NCBI GenBank assembly: GCA_934725285.1
Contig: CAKVBK010000021.1
Coordinates: forward strand, 1 to 23,678
Reading direction: 5' to 3'
From: an uncultured Bacteroidales bacterium
Lineage (GTDB): Bacteria > Bacteroidota > Bacteroidia > Bacteroidales > UBA932
Length of the DNA: 23,678 nucleotides
Numbering within the stretch: the stretch's first letter is position 1; every line of letters begins with the position of its first letter. This document shows, in pieces, positions 1 through 6,902 of this stretch. A program made the position numbers and the translations under genes. The notes beneath the pieces were generated by a model that saw only the letters and a program-made list of their open reading frames with translations, made no database searches and was not told the origin of the DNA.

Positions 1-104
1 CATCTGTCCAGCCGTATCTCGGCCATCTGAATCCGTGGCTCGCTGCTTTCCAGCAGGTTCATTATCTCTTCCAGAGTTCGGTTCTGGATTGTTGTGCAGA
101 TCAT
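1..104 (-). CDS. aroD: 3-dehydroquinate dehydratase, type I (5' end only)
   Basis: Only the first 34 codons are present; the gene runs off the left edge. The product should dehydrate 3-dehydroquinate to 3-dehydroshikimate in the cytoplasm, the third step of the shikimate pathway. The visible protein begins MICTTIQNRTLEEI and reaches MAEIRLDR; the E-I-R-L-D segment matches the second beta strand of class I (Schiff-base) dehydroquinases, where the Glu and Arg contact substrate. The catalytic His and Lys lie outside the window. The gene starts 15 bp after the aroB stop on the same strand, which fits an aroB-aroD operon and supports the assignment. In some Bacteroidota this domain is fused to shikimate dehydrogenase; that cannot be judged here. 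The identity rests on a short stretch plus context. Confidence 0.75.
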   Translation of the reverse strand, partial: MICTTIQNRTLEEIMNLLESSEPRIQMAEIRLDR

Positions 105-119
105 ATTCTTAGATTCAAA

Positions 120-1157
120 TTATTTCAAAGCTTCCACCGCATCTTCGACCCGAAGCTCCCTTGTCTCGACCCGTCCGATGCCCAGCGGCAGCACAAAGTG
201 GACAAACTCCCCATCCGCCTTTTTGTCTTTCTTCATCGCATCCGCAAGAGTGTCAATGCTGTACGGACTCTCGACCGGCAGCCCGCAAGCCATAAAATCC
301 GCTTCCAGACGCTCGGAAAGACCGTCCGTCAGCCCCAAAGACTCAGCCAGCCGTGCAGCCAGAATAATCCCCATCGAGACCGCCTGACCGTGCGAAACAG
401 TCTCCCGGGAATTCTTCTCGATTGCGTGCGCGAAAGTGTGTCCCAGATTGAGCAGCCGGCGCTCCCCCCGCTCGTCCGGATCCCTTCCAGCAATGCCCGC
501 CTTTACATTCGCCGCCACCGCGATCAGCTCCCGGAATGTCTGTGAATATTCCCGTACGGCAGCCTCGGCGGAGCCTCCCGACGCCCGCTCATGAATATTC
601 GAGAGCATATTCACCGCCCTTTCATATTCATTGCACTTGTTGTTGATAATGAATGTTTTGAGTAGTTCGGCAGCTCCGGAGAGGATCTGCTGGTAGGGGA
701 GTGTCTCCAGCGGCTCCGGGCAGATGAATGTCATTTCCGGCTGGCGGATCACTCCGATGATGTTCTTGTAGGAGTCGAGATTCACGCCGTTTTTGCCGCC
801 GATTGCCGCATCGACTTGCGAGAGTAACGTGGTCGGAACGAATCCGAACTTCACGCCTCGCTTGTAGACAGATGCCGCGAACCCGACCAGATCTGTCGTG
901 ATCCCTCCGCCAATGCCCAGTACAAACGCCTCTCTGTCAGCGCCTTTCTCTAAAAGCCATTCCTCGATCTCCAGCAGCGTGACGAGCGTTTTCCTTTCTT
1001 CCGTCGCCTCGATCGGGAATATTCCTTTAGCTTCAATGCCAAGCTTTTCCACGATGCCGCCCACATTCCGGTCGTGGATTATGAATATGCTTCCGTAGCC
1101 ACCGAGGTGCCTTTTGACATCCTCCAGCGGGCAGTCGATGATGTTGATTGTCTCCAT
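120..1157 (-). CDS. aroB: 3-dehydroquinate synthase
   Basis: Converts DAHP to 3-dehydroquinate using NAD+ and a divalent metal, the second shikimate-pathway step, in the cytoplasm. From the ATG at 1157 the protein has 345 residues, normal for AroB. The NAD-binding GGG motif is at about 83-85 (GIGGGITTDL), followed by the substrate loop PTTLLSQVDAAIGGKNG (108-124). E164 in GAAELLK, H240 in NLGHTFAHAIE and H256 in SHGQ match the three metal ligands of the family. The family usually reads GHTxGHA; here the second Gly is Ala. A GTG at 1190 would add 11 residues (PPKQVAEDNR-like) that do not resemble the family, so the ATG is preferred. It follows the PPC-domain gene by 35 bp and precedes aroD by 15 bp, so the three are probably co-transcribed. 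Confidence 0.95.
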   Translation of the reverse strand: METINIIDCPLEDVKRHLGGYGSIFIIHDRNVGGIVEKLGIEAKGIFPIEATEERKTLVTLLEIEEWLLEKGADREAFVLGIGGGITTDLVGFAASVYKRGVKFGFVPTTLLSQVDAAIGGKNGVNLDSYKNIIGVIRQPEMTFICPEPLETLPYQQILSGAAELLKTFIINNKCNEYERAVNMLSNIHERASGGSAEAAVREYSQTFRELIAVAANVKAGIAGRDPDERGERRLLNLGHTFAHAIEKNSRETVSHGQAVSMGIILAARLAESLGLTDGLSERLEADFMACGLPVESPYSIDTLADAMKKDKKADGEFVHFVLPLGIGRVETRELRVEDAVEALK

Positions 1158-1192
1158 CCGGTTATCCTCTGCCACTTGCTTTGGCGGCACGG

Positions 1193-1615
1193 CTACAATG
1201 TGTAAAGATTCAGCCCGGTCTCCTCATCGAAGTGGCGGCCTACCTTGCAGTTATAGCGTCTGATGAACACCTCGCAGGCGCCGTTGATGGTAGCTGTGAG
1301 CAGATGGCCGCCCACGACCGTGTAGTCCGCCCGCCCGAAGTTGGCGTGGAGATGCAGATAGACCTTGCCGTCCTTCTCGGAGATGTTGCCCACAAGACTT
1401 GAAATTTCCATCTGCTCCTCGAACGTCTTGTCGACATAATGCTTGGTGGCCGGGTTGAGGAACCTCAGAGTGGCGTTGTTCACCGCCCCGATGCCGCTCA
1501 CCTCTCCAGCCAGAATCCCTTGCTCCTGGCAAAACGCCGCAATCGCCCCCATCAGCTCCTGATGGTTGTCAATGCTGACGACAAACCTGTCGCCATCCTG
1601 CTTGAATGTGTACAT
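1193..1615 (-). CDS. PPC (DUF296) domain protein
   Basis: A single-domain protein of 140 residues whose whole length matches the PPC/DUF296 fold found in small bacterial proteins and in plant AT-hook nuclear proteins. Recognisable parts are GEVSGIGAVNNATLRFLNP near residues 38-56, then the strand VYLHLHANFGRADYTVVGGH, which carries the histidines that line a metal site in bacterial members, and a C-terminal GLNLYTL. The bacterial proteins form trimers; a DNA-binding role is often written in annotations but is not established for stand-alone forms. No AT-hook is present. The gene is the first of the leftward run into aroB and aroD, and its start lies 81 bp from the divergent HAD gene. No convincing promoter box was found for it. 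Confidence 0.85.
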   Translation of the reverse strand: MYTFKQDGDRFVVSIDNHQELMGAIAAFCQEQGILAGEVSGIGAVNNATLRFLNPATKHYVDKTFEEQMEISSLVGNISEKDGKVYLHLHANFGRADYTVVGGHLLTATINGACEVFIRRYNCKVGRHFDEETGLNLYTL

Positions 1616-1675
1616 CGCTCAAAAATTTTCGTGAATATACTAATAATCCCTGAAATCCCTATTCGCATAAATCAC

Positions 1676-1683
1676 TATCTTTG
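1676..1683 (+). promoter_or_regulatory. -7 promoter box TATCTTTG for the HAD gene
   Basis: TATCTTTG matches the Bacteroidota primary sigma factor -7 consensus TAnnTTTG and ends 13 bp before the ATG at 1697, implying a leader of only about 10 nt. No clear -33 TTTG is seen at the usual 19-21 bp upstream, which lowers confidence. Confidence 0.5.
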
Positions 1684-1696
1684 CGGCAAATTATCC

Positions 1697-2332
1697 ATGA
1701 ATATGAGAAAGGACATCACGAATGTTGTTTTTGATTTCGGAGGGGTGGTCGCTCCGGCGGATCTCGGAATTGTCGTAGACAGGTTCAAGGCGCTTGGACT
1801 TGAGAATATAGAGAAGTACCTCAACATGGTCCGTCAGCAGGGGTTCTTCGGAGATTTCGAGACAGGTCTGATTGACAAGGAGGAATTCCGCGCCAGAGTC
1901 AGCAAGGAAGCCGGCAGGGAAGTGAGCATGGACGAGTGCCGTGACGCCTACATGGGATTCTTCTCCACCGTTCCGGAAAGGAATCTTGATCTCTTCAAGA
2001 AGCTGCGCGCCGAAGGCTACCGTCTTTCCCTCCTTTCCAACACCAATCCTTTCATCATCGAATGGGCTCTGAGCAAGGAGTTTGACGGCCACGGCCACTC
2101 GCTTGATGAGTATCTTGACAGCCTCTATGTCAGTTACGAGATGAAGGTGATGAAACCTGACGAGAAGATATTCCGCATGATGCTTGAATCTGAGAATGCC
2201 GCCCCCTCCAAGGTCCTTTTCATCGATGACGGTCCCAAGAATGTCGAGGCCGCCCGTAAGATCGGCATCAACGCCATCCAGGCCACCAACGGCAAGGACT
2301 GGACCGAGGATGTCCTTCGTTTCCTTGCTTAG
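1697..2332 (+). CDS. HAD superfamily hydrolase, subfamily IA-like
   Basis: A cytoplasmic phosphatase-like protein of 211 residues, normal for HAD-IA enzymes with an alpha-helical cap. Motif I is VVFDFGGV with the nucleophile Asp at residue 13; motif II is LSNTN; the motif III Lys is in KVMKPDEKIF; the acidic motif IV is FIDDGPKNVEAA. The Asp usually found two residues after the nucleophile is Gly, as in the YihX-like group (FDLGN), which acts on sugar phosphates such as glucose-1-phosphate; the substrate cannot be told from sequence. The reading frame is open back to 1439, but that stretch is antisense to the PPC gene and encodes no HAD features; the ATG at 1697, 13 bp after a TATCTTTG box, is the better start. 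Another in-frame ATG follows at 1703. Confidence 0.88.
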   Translation: MNMRKDITNVVFDFGGVVAPADLGIVVDRFKALGLENIEKYLNMVRQQGFFGDFETGLIDKEEFRARVSKEAGREVSMDECRDAYMGFFSTVPERNLDLFKKLRAEGYRLSLLSNTNPFIIEWALSKEFDGHGHSLDEYLDSLYVSYEMKVMKPDEKIFRMMLESENAAPSKVLFIDDGPKNVEAARKIGINAIQATNGKDWTEDVLRFLA

Positions 2333-2336
2333 TTCT

Positions 2337-2344
2337 TACTTTTG
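2337..2344 (+). promoter_or_regulatory. Possible -7 box TACTTTTG for the outer membrane barrel gene
   Basis: TACTTTTG fits TAnnTTTG and lies 4 bp after the HAD stop codon. It would give a 5' leader of about 107 nt before the ATG at 2456. There is no clear -33 element, and read-through from the HAD gene is an alternative. Confidence 0.3.
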
Positions 2345-2455
2345 CCCTCTGTCGTGAGTCCGTGAGCAGAATGGAAACTCTTACGCACCAAACACCAGTT
2401 CCAGTCATCCCGTGCGCGAGGATACTCTTTTTGCGTACCGACAAAGATTTATAGA

Positions 2456-3727
2456 ATGACACGTGTCGCAAGATCGCTCTTCCTGGCTCTGTGCCTGTCT
2501 CTTTCGCTTGGATCCATTCAGGCGGAAGACAAGGGTTCCATTGTCAAGACCGGGCACTCGTTCGTGCCGTTTCCGATGGCCGGATTCGACGGGGCGAAGG
2601 GAATCCTGTTCGGAGCGTTGATGAACGTCTATGATTTCGGAGACGGATCCACGTACCCCAACCCTAAGAGCAGCAGCTACTTCGAGGCTTCCGGCTACAC
2701 AGGCGGCAGCAAGACTTTAATAGCATCTTTCGACTCCGGGAGTCTTTTCCCTCAGGTGAGGATGAATCTTGCCGCGAGCCACTGCGCGGACAACGCGATG
2801 GAATTTTTTGGCTTCGGAGGCCGTCGTACCTTCTACGACACGGAGGCGGACGAAGGCTTCTACAAATACTCCCGCGCGACCACAAACCTTAGGGCGGATT
2901 TTTCCGGGAATATCGCCGGGCACCTTTCATGGGAGGCCGGTTACCACTTCAACGCGTTCAGGGTCAAGGATTACCGGCCAAAGGACGGGAATAAAGGAAT
3001 ATCCTTGTTCAGTCTCTACAGGAGTTGGGGAATAATCCCGTCCGACGAGATATTCAGAAAATATTCCTCCGCCGTAAGATTTGGCCTGTGCTACGATTCA
3101 CGGGACTATGAAGGGGTTCCGACCAAGGGAATCCTTGCGCGTGCTGGCCTGACCGCCGCCCCGTCTTTCTTCGGCTCCTCGGAATCATACCTCAAGTTTC
3201 ATGCGACATTCCGGCAATATATCCCTTTGGCCGAGGATCGTCTGACACTGGCGTATCGTATGGACTATCAAGATTTTATCGGAGACGCTCCGTGGTATGT
3301 CCTTCCGTTCTACACTCCAGGAGGTCCGGTTTATGACAACGCTGCCCTCGGGGGCTACAGGACCGTCCGCGGTCTTTTGTACAACAGGGTCTCCGCTCCA
3401 GGCATCGGCTTCTTCAACACTGAACTTCGCTGGAAATTCGCCGGCCTGACTCTTCTGAAACAAGACATCGGCTTGATGCTGAGCGGATTCTGCGACGGAA
3501 TCACATCCTTGCGCTCTTTCGATGTCAGCAACAGGACGGATGCCTTCCCGGAGTTATATTCAAAGTACATCACCTCCTCCTCTGGAGACGCACTCCATCT
3601 TTCCGCGGGCGCTGCCATAAAAATAATCCTCAACCGCAACTTCGTTCTGAACATTGAATATGCCCGCGCGTTTTCCGTCCAGGACGGCTCCGGTGTAGTT
3701 TATTTCAACACAGGATTCTATTTTTAG
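2456..3727 (+). CDS. Outer membrane beta-barrel protein, Omp85/BamA-TamA C-terminal-like
   Basis: Predicted to be a secreted outer membrane barrel of 423 residues. A signal peptide covers about residues 1-23 (hydrophobic core LFLALCLSLSLGS, cleavage near IQA/ED). There is no room for POTRA repeats, so this is the barrel ('surface antigen') part only. Two Omp85 hallmarks are visible: YDSRDYEGVPTKG at 213-225, equivalent to the D-x-R-D-x-x-x-P-x-x-G strand, and GGYRTVRGLLYNRV at 299-312, equivalent to the conserved loop-6 motif containing R-G-(Y/F/L). The protein ends NTGFYF, an aromatic C-terminal residue typical of a BAM-inserted barrel. Such POTRA-less proteins are common in Bacteroidota, and their cargo or role is unknown. 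The gene stands alone, with 123 bp to the HAD gene and a tRNA after it. Confidence 0.85.
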   Translation: MTRVARSLFLALCLSLSLGSIQAEDKGSIVKTGHSFVPFPMAGFDGAKGILFGALMNVYDFGDGSTYPNPKSSSYFEASGYTGGSKTLIASFDSGSLFPQVRMNLAASHCADNAMEFFGFGGRRTFYDTEADEGFYKYSRATTNLRADFSGNIAGHLSWEAGYHFNAFRVKDYRPKDGNKGISLFSLYRSWGIIPSDEIFRKYSSAVRFGLCYDSRDYEGVPTKGILARAGLTAAPSFFGSSESYLKFHATFRQYIPLAEDRLTLAYRMDYQDFIGDAPWYVLPFYTPGGPVYDNAALGGYRTVRGLLYNRVSAPGIGFFNTELRWKFAGLTLLKQDIGLMLSGFCDGITSLRSFDVSNRTDAFPELYSKYITSSSGDALHLSAGAAIKIILNRNFVLNIEYARAFSVQDGSGVVYFNTGFYF

Positions 3728-3750
3728 TTCTCAAATATATGCTGCAAGTA

Positions 3751-3780
3751 TTTGTTTTCGATGGAAATTTCTTATATTTG
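3751..3780 (+). promoter_or_regulatory. Promoter of tRNA-Arg: TTTG ... TATATTTG
   Basis: A -7 box TATATTTG at 3773-3780 matches the Bacteroidota consensus exactly. TTTG at 3751-3754 lies 18 bp upstream, close to the usual -33 spacing. Initiation should fall around 3784, about 38 nt before the mature tRNA 5' end. Confidence 0.75.
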
Positions 3781-3821
3781 CAGTCCTTTTCCGATTTTGC
3801 GGAATCGCGAAACGTTGGAAT

Positions 3822-3895
3822 GGTTCCGTAGCTCAGCTGGATAGAGCAACAGATTTCTAATCTGTGGGTCTAGGGTTCGAATCCCTACGGAATCA
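3822..3895 (+). tRNA. tRNA-Arg (anticodon UCU)
   Basis: 74 nt folding into a complete cloverleaf. The acceptor stem is GGTTCCG with CGGAATC (one G-U pair), and the discriminator is A at 3895. The D arm is GCTC/GAGC with loop AGCTGGATA. The anticodon arm ACAGA-TTTCTAA-TCTGT presents TCT, which reads AGA arginine codons. The variable loop is GGGTC, and the T arm is TAGGG-TTCGAAT-CCCTA. CCA is not encoded, as is usual in this phylum. The gene is monocistronic, with its own promoter and a hairpin terminator at its 3' end. Confidence 0.97.
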
Positions 3896-3933
3896 CGAAG
3901 CGGGTGGCTGAGATTCGGCCACCCGCTTTCGTG
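3894..3933 (+). terminator. Rho-independent-like terminator of tRNA-Arg
   Basis: The inverted repeat CACGAAGCGGGTGGC (3894-3908) pairs with GCCACCCGCTTTCGTG (3918-3933) around a 9-nt loop, with one extra T in the right arm. The left arm begins at the last two bases of the tRNA (C3894 and discriminator A3895). The right arm carries CTTT but no long U tract follows. Confidence 0.7.
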
Positions 3934-3984
3934 ATGTTATATGGTCTCCTTATTTCAGGGCGCTGATATTCTCCGATAATGTGC

Positions 3985-3992
3985 TAAATTTG
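3985..3992 (+). promoter_or_regulatory. -7 box TAAATTTG for the exonuclease III gene
   Basis: TAAATTTG matches TAnnTTTG and would place the transcript start near 3996, leaving about a 44-nt leader before the ATG at 4040. No clear -33 element is visible. Confidence 0.5.
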
Positions 3993-4039
3993 CCTTGTGG
4001 AAAATCCATGCGGAATCCTGCTTTTGTAAATTTAGAGAT

Positions 4040-4792
4040 ATGAAATTCATAAGTTGGAATGTGAACGGCCTCAGGGCGTGCGCCGGAAAAGGCTTTGATA
4101 CTGTGTTCAATACTCTTGACGCGGATTTTTTCTGCCTTCAGGAGACAAAGATGCAGCCCGGGCAGTTGGACCTGGAGTTTTTGGGGTACACCTCGTACTG
4201 GAACTCAGCCGAGAAGAAAGGGTATTCAGGCACGGCGGTATATTCAAGACACACTCCGTTGTCGGTCAAGTATGGCATCGGTGTCGAGGAACACGACCAT
4301 GAAGGACGTGTCATCACGCTTGAGATGCCGGAATTCTATCTCGTCTGCGTCTATGTTCCGAACTCCCAGGACGGTCTCCGAAGGTTGGACTACCGGATGC
4401 GGTGGGAGGATGATTTCCGGAAATATCTTTCCGGCCTCGCCGCCCGTAAAGGCGTTGTCGTCTGCGGGGATATGAACGTGGCGCACAATGAGATAGATAT
4501 AAAAAATCCTGACACCAACCGCCGCAACGCCGGTTTCACCGATGAGGAGCGAGGCAAGTTCTCGGTTCTTCTGGATTCCGGCTTCACTGACTCGTGGCGG
4601 TTCCAGCATCCGGATGAGGTGAAATATTCATGGTGGTCGTACCGCTTCCACGCCCGTGAGAAGAATGTTGGTTGGCGGCTGGACTATTTCCTTGTCTCCG
4701 ACTCCCTGAGGGACAAGATCACCGCGACTGAGATCCACTCCGAAATCTTCGGATCTGACCACTGTCCGATTGAGCTTGACCTGAGTCTGTGA
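4040..4792 (+). CDS. xth: Exodeoxyribonuclease III / AP endonuclease
   Basis: A DNA repair enzyme of the exonuclease III (ExoA/APE1) family. It cleaves the backbone 5' of abasic sites and removes 3' blocking groups, using Mg2+. The protein has 250 residues from the ATG at 4040, the usual family length. Catalytic features are present in order: N7 in SWNVNG, E35 in CLQETK, Y105 in VYVPNS, D144 and N146 in GDMNVAH, D215 in WRLDYFL, and the terminal D240-H241 in SDHCPI. The frame is open back to 3995, but the 15 extra residues do not belong to the family, and that start falls only about 1 nt after the predicted transcript start. The gene appears monocistronic, with a 147-bp gap to the next gene, which has its own -7 box. 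Activity on abasic DNA is inferred from the intact active site. Confidence 0.96.
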   Translation: MKFISWNVNGLRACAGKGFDTVFNTLDADFFCLQETKMQPGQLDLEFLGYTSYWNSAEKKGYSGTAVYSRHTPLSVKYGIGVEEHDHEGRVITLEMPEFYLVCVYVPNSQDGLRRLDYRMRWEDDFRKYLSGLAARKGVVVCGDMNVAHNEIDIKNPDTNRRNAGFTDEERGKFSVLLDSGFTDSWRFQHPDEVKYSWWSYRFHAREKNVGWRLDYFLVSDSLRDKITATEIHSEIFGSDHCPIELDLSL

Positions 4793-4852
4793 TGGCCGTA
4801 TATATTTTGATCACACTTTCCATTTTGAAGAACAACTTTTCTGTCATTTTTG

Positions 4853-4860
4853 TATATTTG
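4853..4860 (+). promoter_or_regulatory. -7 box TATATTTG for the aminopeptidase operon
   Basis: A perfect TATATTTG. The nearest TTTG upstream (4824-4827) is 25 bp away, longer than usual, so the -33 element is uncertain. A leader of about 75 nt would precede the ATG at 4940. Confidence 0.6.
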
Positions 4861-4939
4861 TGATTGATGCCTCGTTGCCGGCGGGAACGCTGTGGCTTCA
4901 AGGCTTACGGAAATTCAAATCACAAAAGAACCTAAGAAT

Positions 4940-6382
4940 ATGTTCGCAAAAGAGATCTACATCGCAAGGCGCAAGGCTCTGTTGGAGAAGATGGCGCAGA
5001 CCGCTCCGCAGGGGAAGCGCGGAATAGCCCTGTTCGTGGGCAATGTCGAAGCAGCCGCACAGTACAAGGACAACGCCTATAAATTCCGTCAGGACTCATC
5101 ATGGCTGTACTATTTCGGCCTTGACGAGCCACGCTATGCGGCCATTCTGGACCTTGACAGCGGAGAGGAGACCATCTTCGCGGACGATGTCGAGATCGGA
5201 GACATCATCTGGATGGGACCTCAGCCGTCAGTCGCGTCAAAGGCCGCTGAAGTCGGTGTAAGCAATTCGGCTTCTTATGGTTCGCTGAACATCGCCGTCA
5301 CAAAGGCTCTGGCCACGGGCCGGAATATTCATTTCCTTCCTCCGAGCCGTTACTACAACACGATGAAACTGGCCGCTCTTGTGGGAATATCCAACGAAGA
5401 TGTCGCCCGTGTGGCGCCAATCGACGAGGACGGCGGCAAGCACGCCTCAAAGGAGCTCGTGCAGGCTGTAATATCTATGAGACTTGTGAAGGAACAGTGC
5501 GAGATCGACCAGATTGACGCTGCCGGCGCTCTCGGCCAGAGGATGCACACTGTCGCCCGCGAAAGTGTGAAGGTTGGCATCATCGAGCAGGAGATTGTCG
5601 GCAAGATGGAGGGTGTGACCCTCAGCGAGGGCTGGGGAGTGTCGTTCCCGACCATTCTTACCCAGCATGGTGAGACTCTGCACAATCATCTGCACGACAA
5701 GGTCATAGAACCGGGCAAGCTGATGGTGATCGATGCCGGGGCCGAGAACAACATGCACTATGCCTCGGACTTCACCCGCACTCTGCCGACAGGCGGAAAG
5801 TTCACACAGAAACAGAGGGACATCTACCAGATAGTCTGTGACTGCAATGAATTGGCTTTCAGGTTGACAAAGCCGGGAGTGACCTATCGGGACGTGCATT
5901 TGGCGGTTGCAAGGCTGATGCTTGAGGATCTGCGCTCTCTTGACATTGTGCGCGGCAATCTGGACAACATGCTGCACGAAGGTGTCGCAGGGCTGTTCCA
6001 ACCGCATGGCCTTGGCCACAACATGGGTCTTGACGTTCACGATATGGAAGATCTCGGCGAGGATCTCGTGGGTTATGATCCGGACCAGAAGCGTTCATCG
6101 CAGCTCGGTCTCGGCAGCCTCAGGATGGCCCGCAGGCTTGTCCCTGGCAATGTCGTCACCGATGAGCCGGGAATATACTTCATCCCTGCGCTGATCGAGA
6201 AATGGAAGAGCGAGAAGCGCGACAAGGGTTTCGTGAACTACTACAAGCTGGAGCACGACTATCTTGACTTCGGAGGAATCCGTCTGGAGGACGATGTGCT
6301 AGTGACAGAGGACGGCGCGCGCCGCACGGGCCCGAACCGCCTCCCGATCCAGCCGGACGATGTCGAGGCTGCCATGGCTTAG
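4940..6382 (+). CDS. pepP: Xaa-Pro aminopeptidase (aminopeptidase P, M24B family)
   Basis: Removes N-terminal residues preceding proline, using a dinuclear metal centre (Mn2+ in the family), probably in the cytoplasm because no signal peptide is seen. The protein has 480 residues: an N-terminal creatinase/AMP_N domain at about 1-175 and the pita-bread M24 domain at about 185-465. All five metal ligands are visible: D265 in VIDAGAE, D277 in SDFTRT, H360 in HGLGHNMG, E409 in TDEPGIYF and E450 in GIRLEDD. A GTG at 4892 would extend the protein by 16 residues; the ATG at 4940 (MFAKEIYIARR) matches how relatives begin. It is the first gene of a run: the DUF456 gene starts 23 bp after it and the Fe-S dehydrogenase 2 bp after that. 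Confidence 0.94.
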   Translation: MFAKEIYIARRKALLEKMAQTAPQGKRGIALFVGNVEAAAQYKDNAYKFRQDSSWLYYFGLDEPRYAAILDLDSGEETIFADDVEIGDIIWMGPQPSVASKAAEVGVSNSASYGSLNIAVTKALATGRNIHFLPPSRYYNTMKLAALVGISNEDVARVAPIDEDGGKHASKELVQAVISMRLVKEQCEIDQIDAAGALGQRMHTVARESVKVGIIEQEIVGKMEGVTLSEGWGVSFPTILTQHGETLHNHLHDKVIEPGKLMVIDAGAENNMHYASDFTRTLPTGGKFTQKQRDIYQIVCDCNELAFRLTKPGVTYRDVHLAVARLMLEDLRSLDIVRGNLDNMLHEGVAGLFQPHGLGHNMGLDVHDMEDLGEDLVGYDPDQKRSSQLGLGSLRMARRLVPGNVVTDEPGIYFIPALIEKWKSEKRDKGFVNYYKLEHDYLDFGGIRLEDDVLVTEDGARRTGPNRLPIQPDDVEAAMA

Positions 6383-6405
6383 GAATATTAATCCTTGGAT
6401 ATTCA

Positions 6406-6900
6406 ATGAGCGTTTTAGTCATCATCCTTGCCGTGCTGGCAGGAGTGATAGGCATAGTCGGGAGCATTGTCCCGGCATTGCCGGGCCCTCCTGTCAGTTG
6501 GGTCGGTCTGATGATTCTTTATTTCTGGGGGAACGGCACAAACGGGGCAGGTGACCCGATGTCGCTTACATTCCTGCTTGTCTGGTTGGGAATCACGGTG
6601 GCTGTGACGGTCATCGACTACATCGTGCCGTCCTGGTTCACCAAGATCACCGGTGGTTCCAAGGCGGCAGGCAGAGGGGCTATGGCCGGAATGCTTGTCG
6701 GGATGTTCGTGCCACCGGTCGGAATCATCCTTGGAACACTTCTTGGCGCCTTTCTCGCTGAACTGGCTTTCGCCGGCAAAAACGGCTGGGAGTCAGCCAA
6801 GTCGGCTTTCGGCGCCCTGATGGGTTTTCTCTGCGGAACTGGCGTCAAGCTGATCGCCAGCGGAATGATGATGTATTACATAGTAGTGTATCTTACTTGA
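6406..6900 (+). CDS. DUF456 family membrane protein
   Basis: An inner membrane protein of 164 residues with no known function. Hydrophobic segments lie at about 2-24, 29-43, 54-75, 88-118 and 134-162, separated by short polar loops. The N-terminal pattern GxxGSIVPALPGPPVSWVG and the glycine-rich GGSKAAGRGAMAGMLVG segment (about 83-99) are characteristic of DUF456. The last segments pack small residues (GxxxG-like). It lies between pepP and the FAD/Fe-S dehydrogenase with gaps of 23 and 2 bp, so it is almost certainly co-transcribed. A partnership with the dehydrogenase, for instance as a membrane anchor, is only a guess from position. Confidence 0.88.
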   Translation: MSVLVIILAVLAGVIGIVGSIVPALPGPPVSWVGLMILYFWGNGTNGAGDPMSLTFLLVWLGITVAVTVIDYIVPSWFTKITGGSKAAGRGAMAGMLVGMFVPPVGIILGTLLGAFLAELAFAGKNGWESAKSAFGALMGFLCGTGVKLIASGMMMYYIVVYLT

Positions 6901-6902
6901 AT

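Noticed and set aside
94..387. Plus-strand open frames opposite aroB (94-387, 198-545)
   Set aside because: Shadows of aroB with no recognisable protein features.
1632..1639. Minus-strand TATATTCA as a promoter for the PPC gene
   Set aside because: Two mismatches to TAnnTTTG and no TTTG at the right distance.
1439..1696. N-terminal extension of the HAD hydrolase
   Set aside because: The extension is antisense to the PPC gene, has no HAD features and lies upstream of the -7 box.
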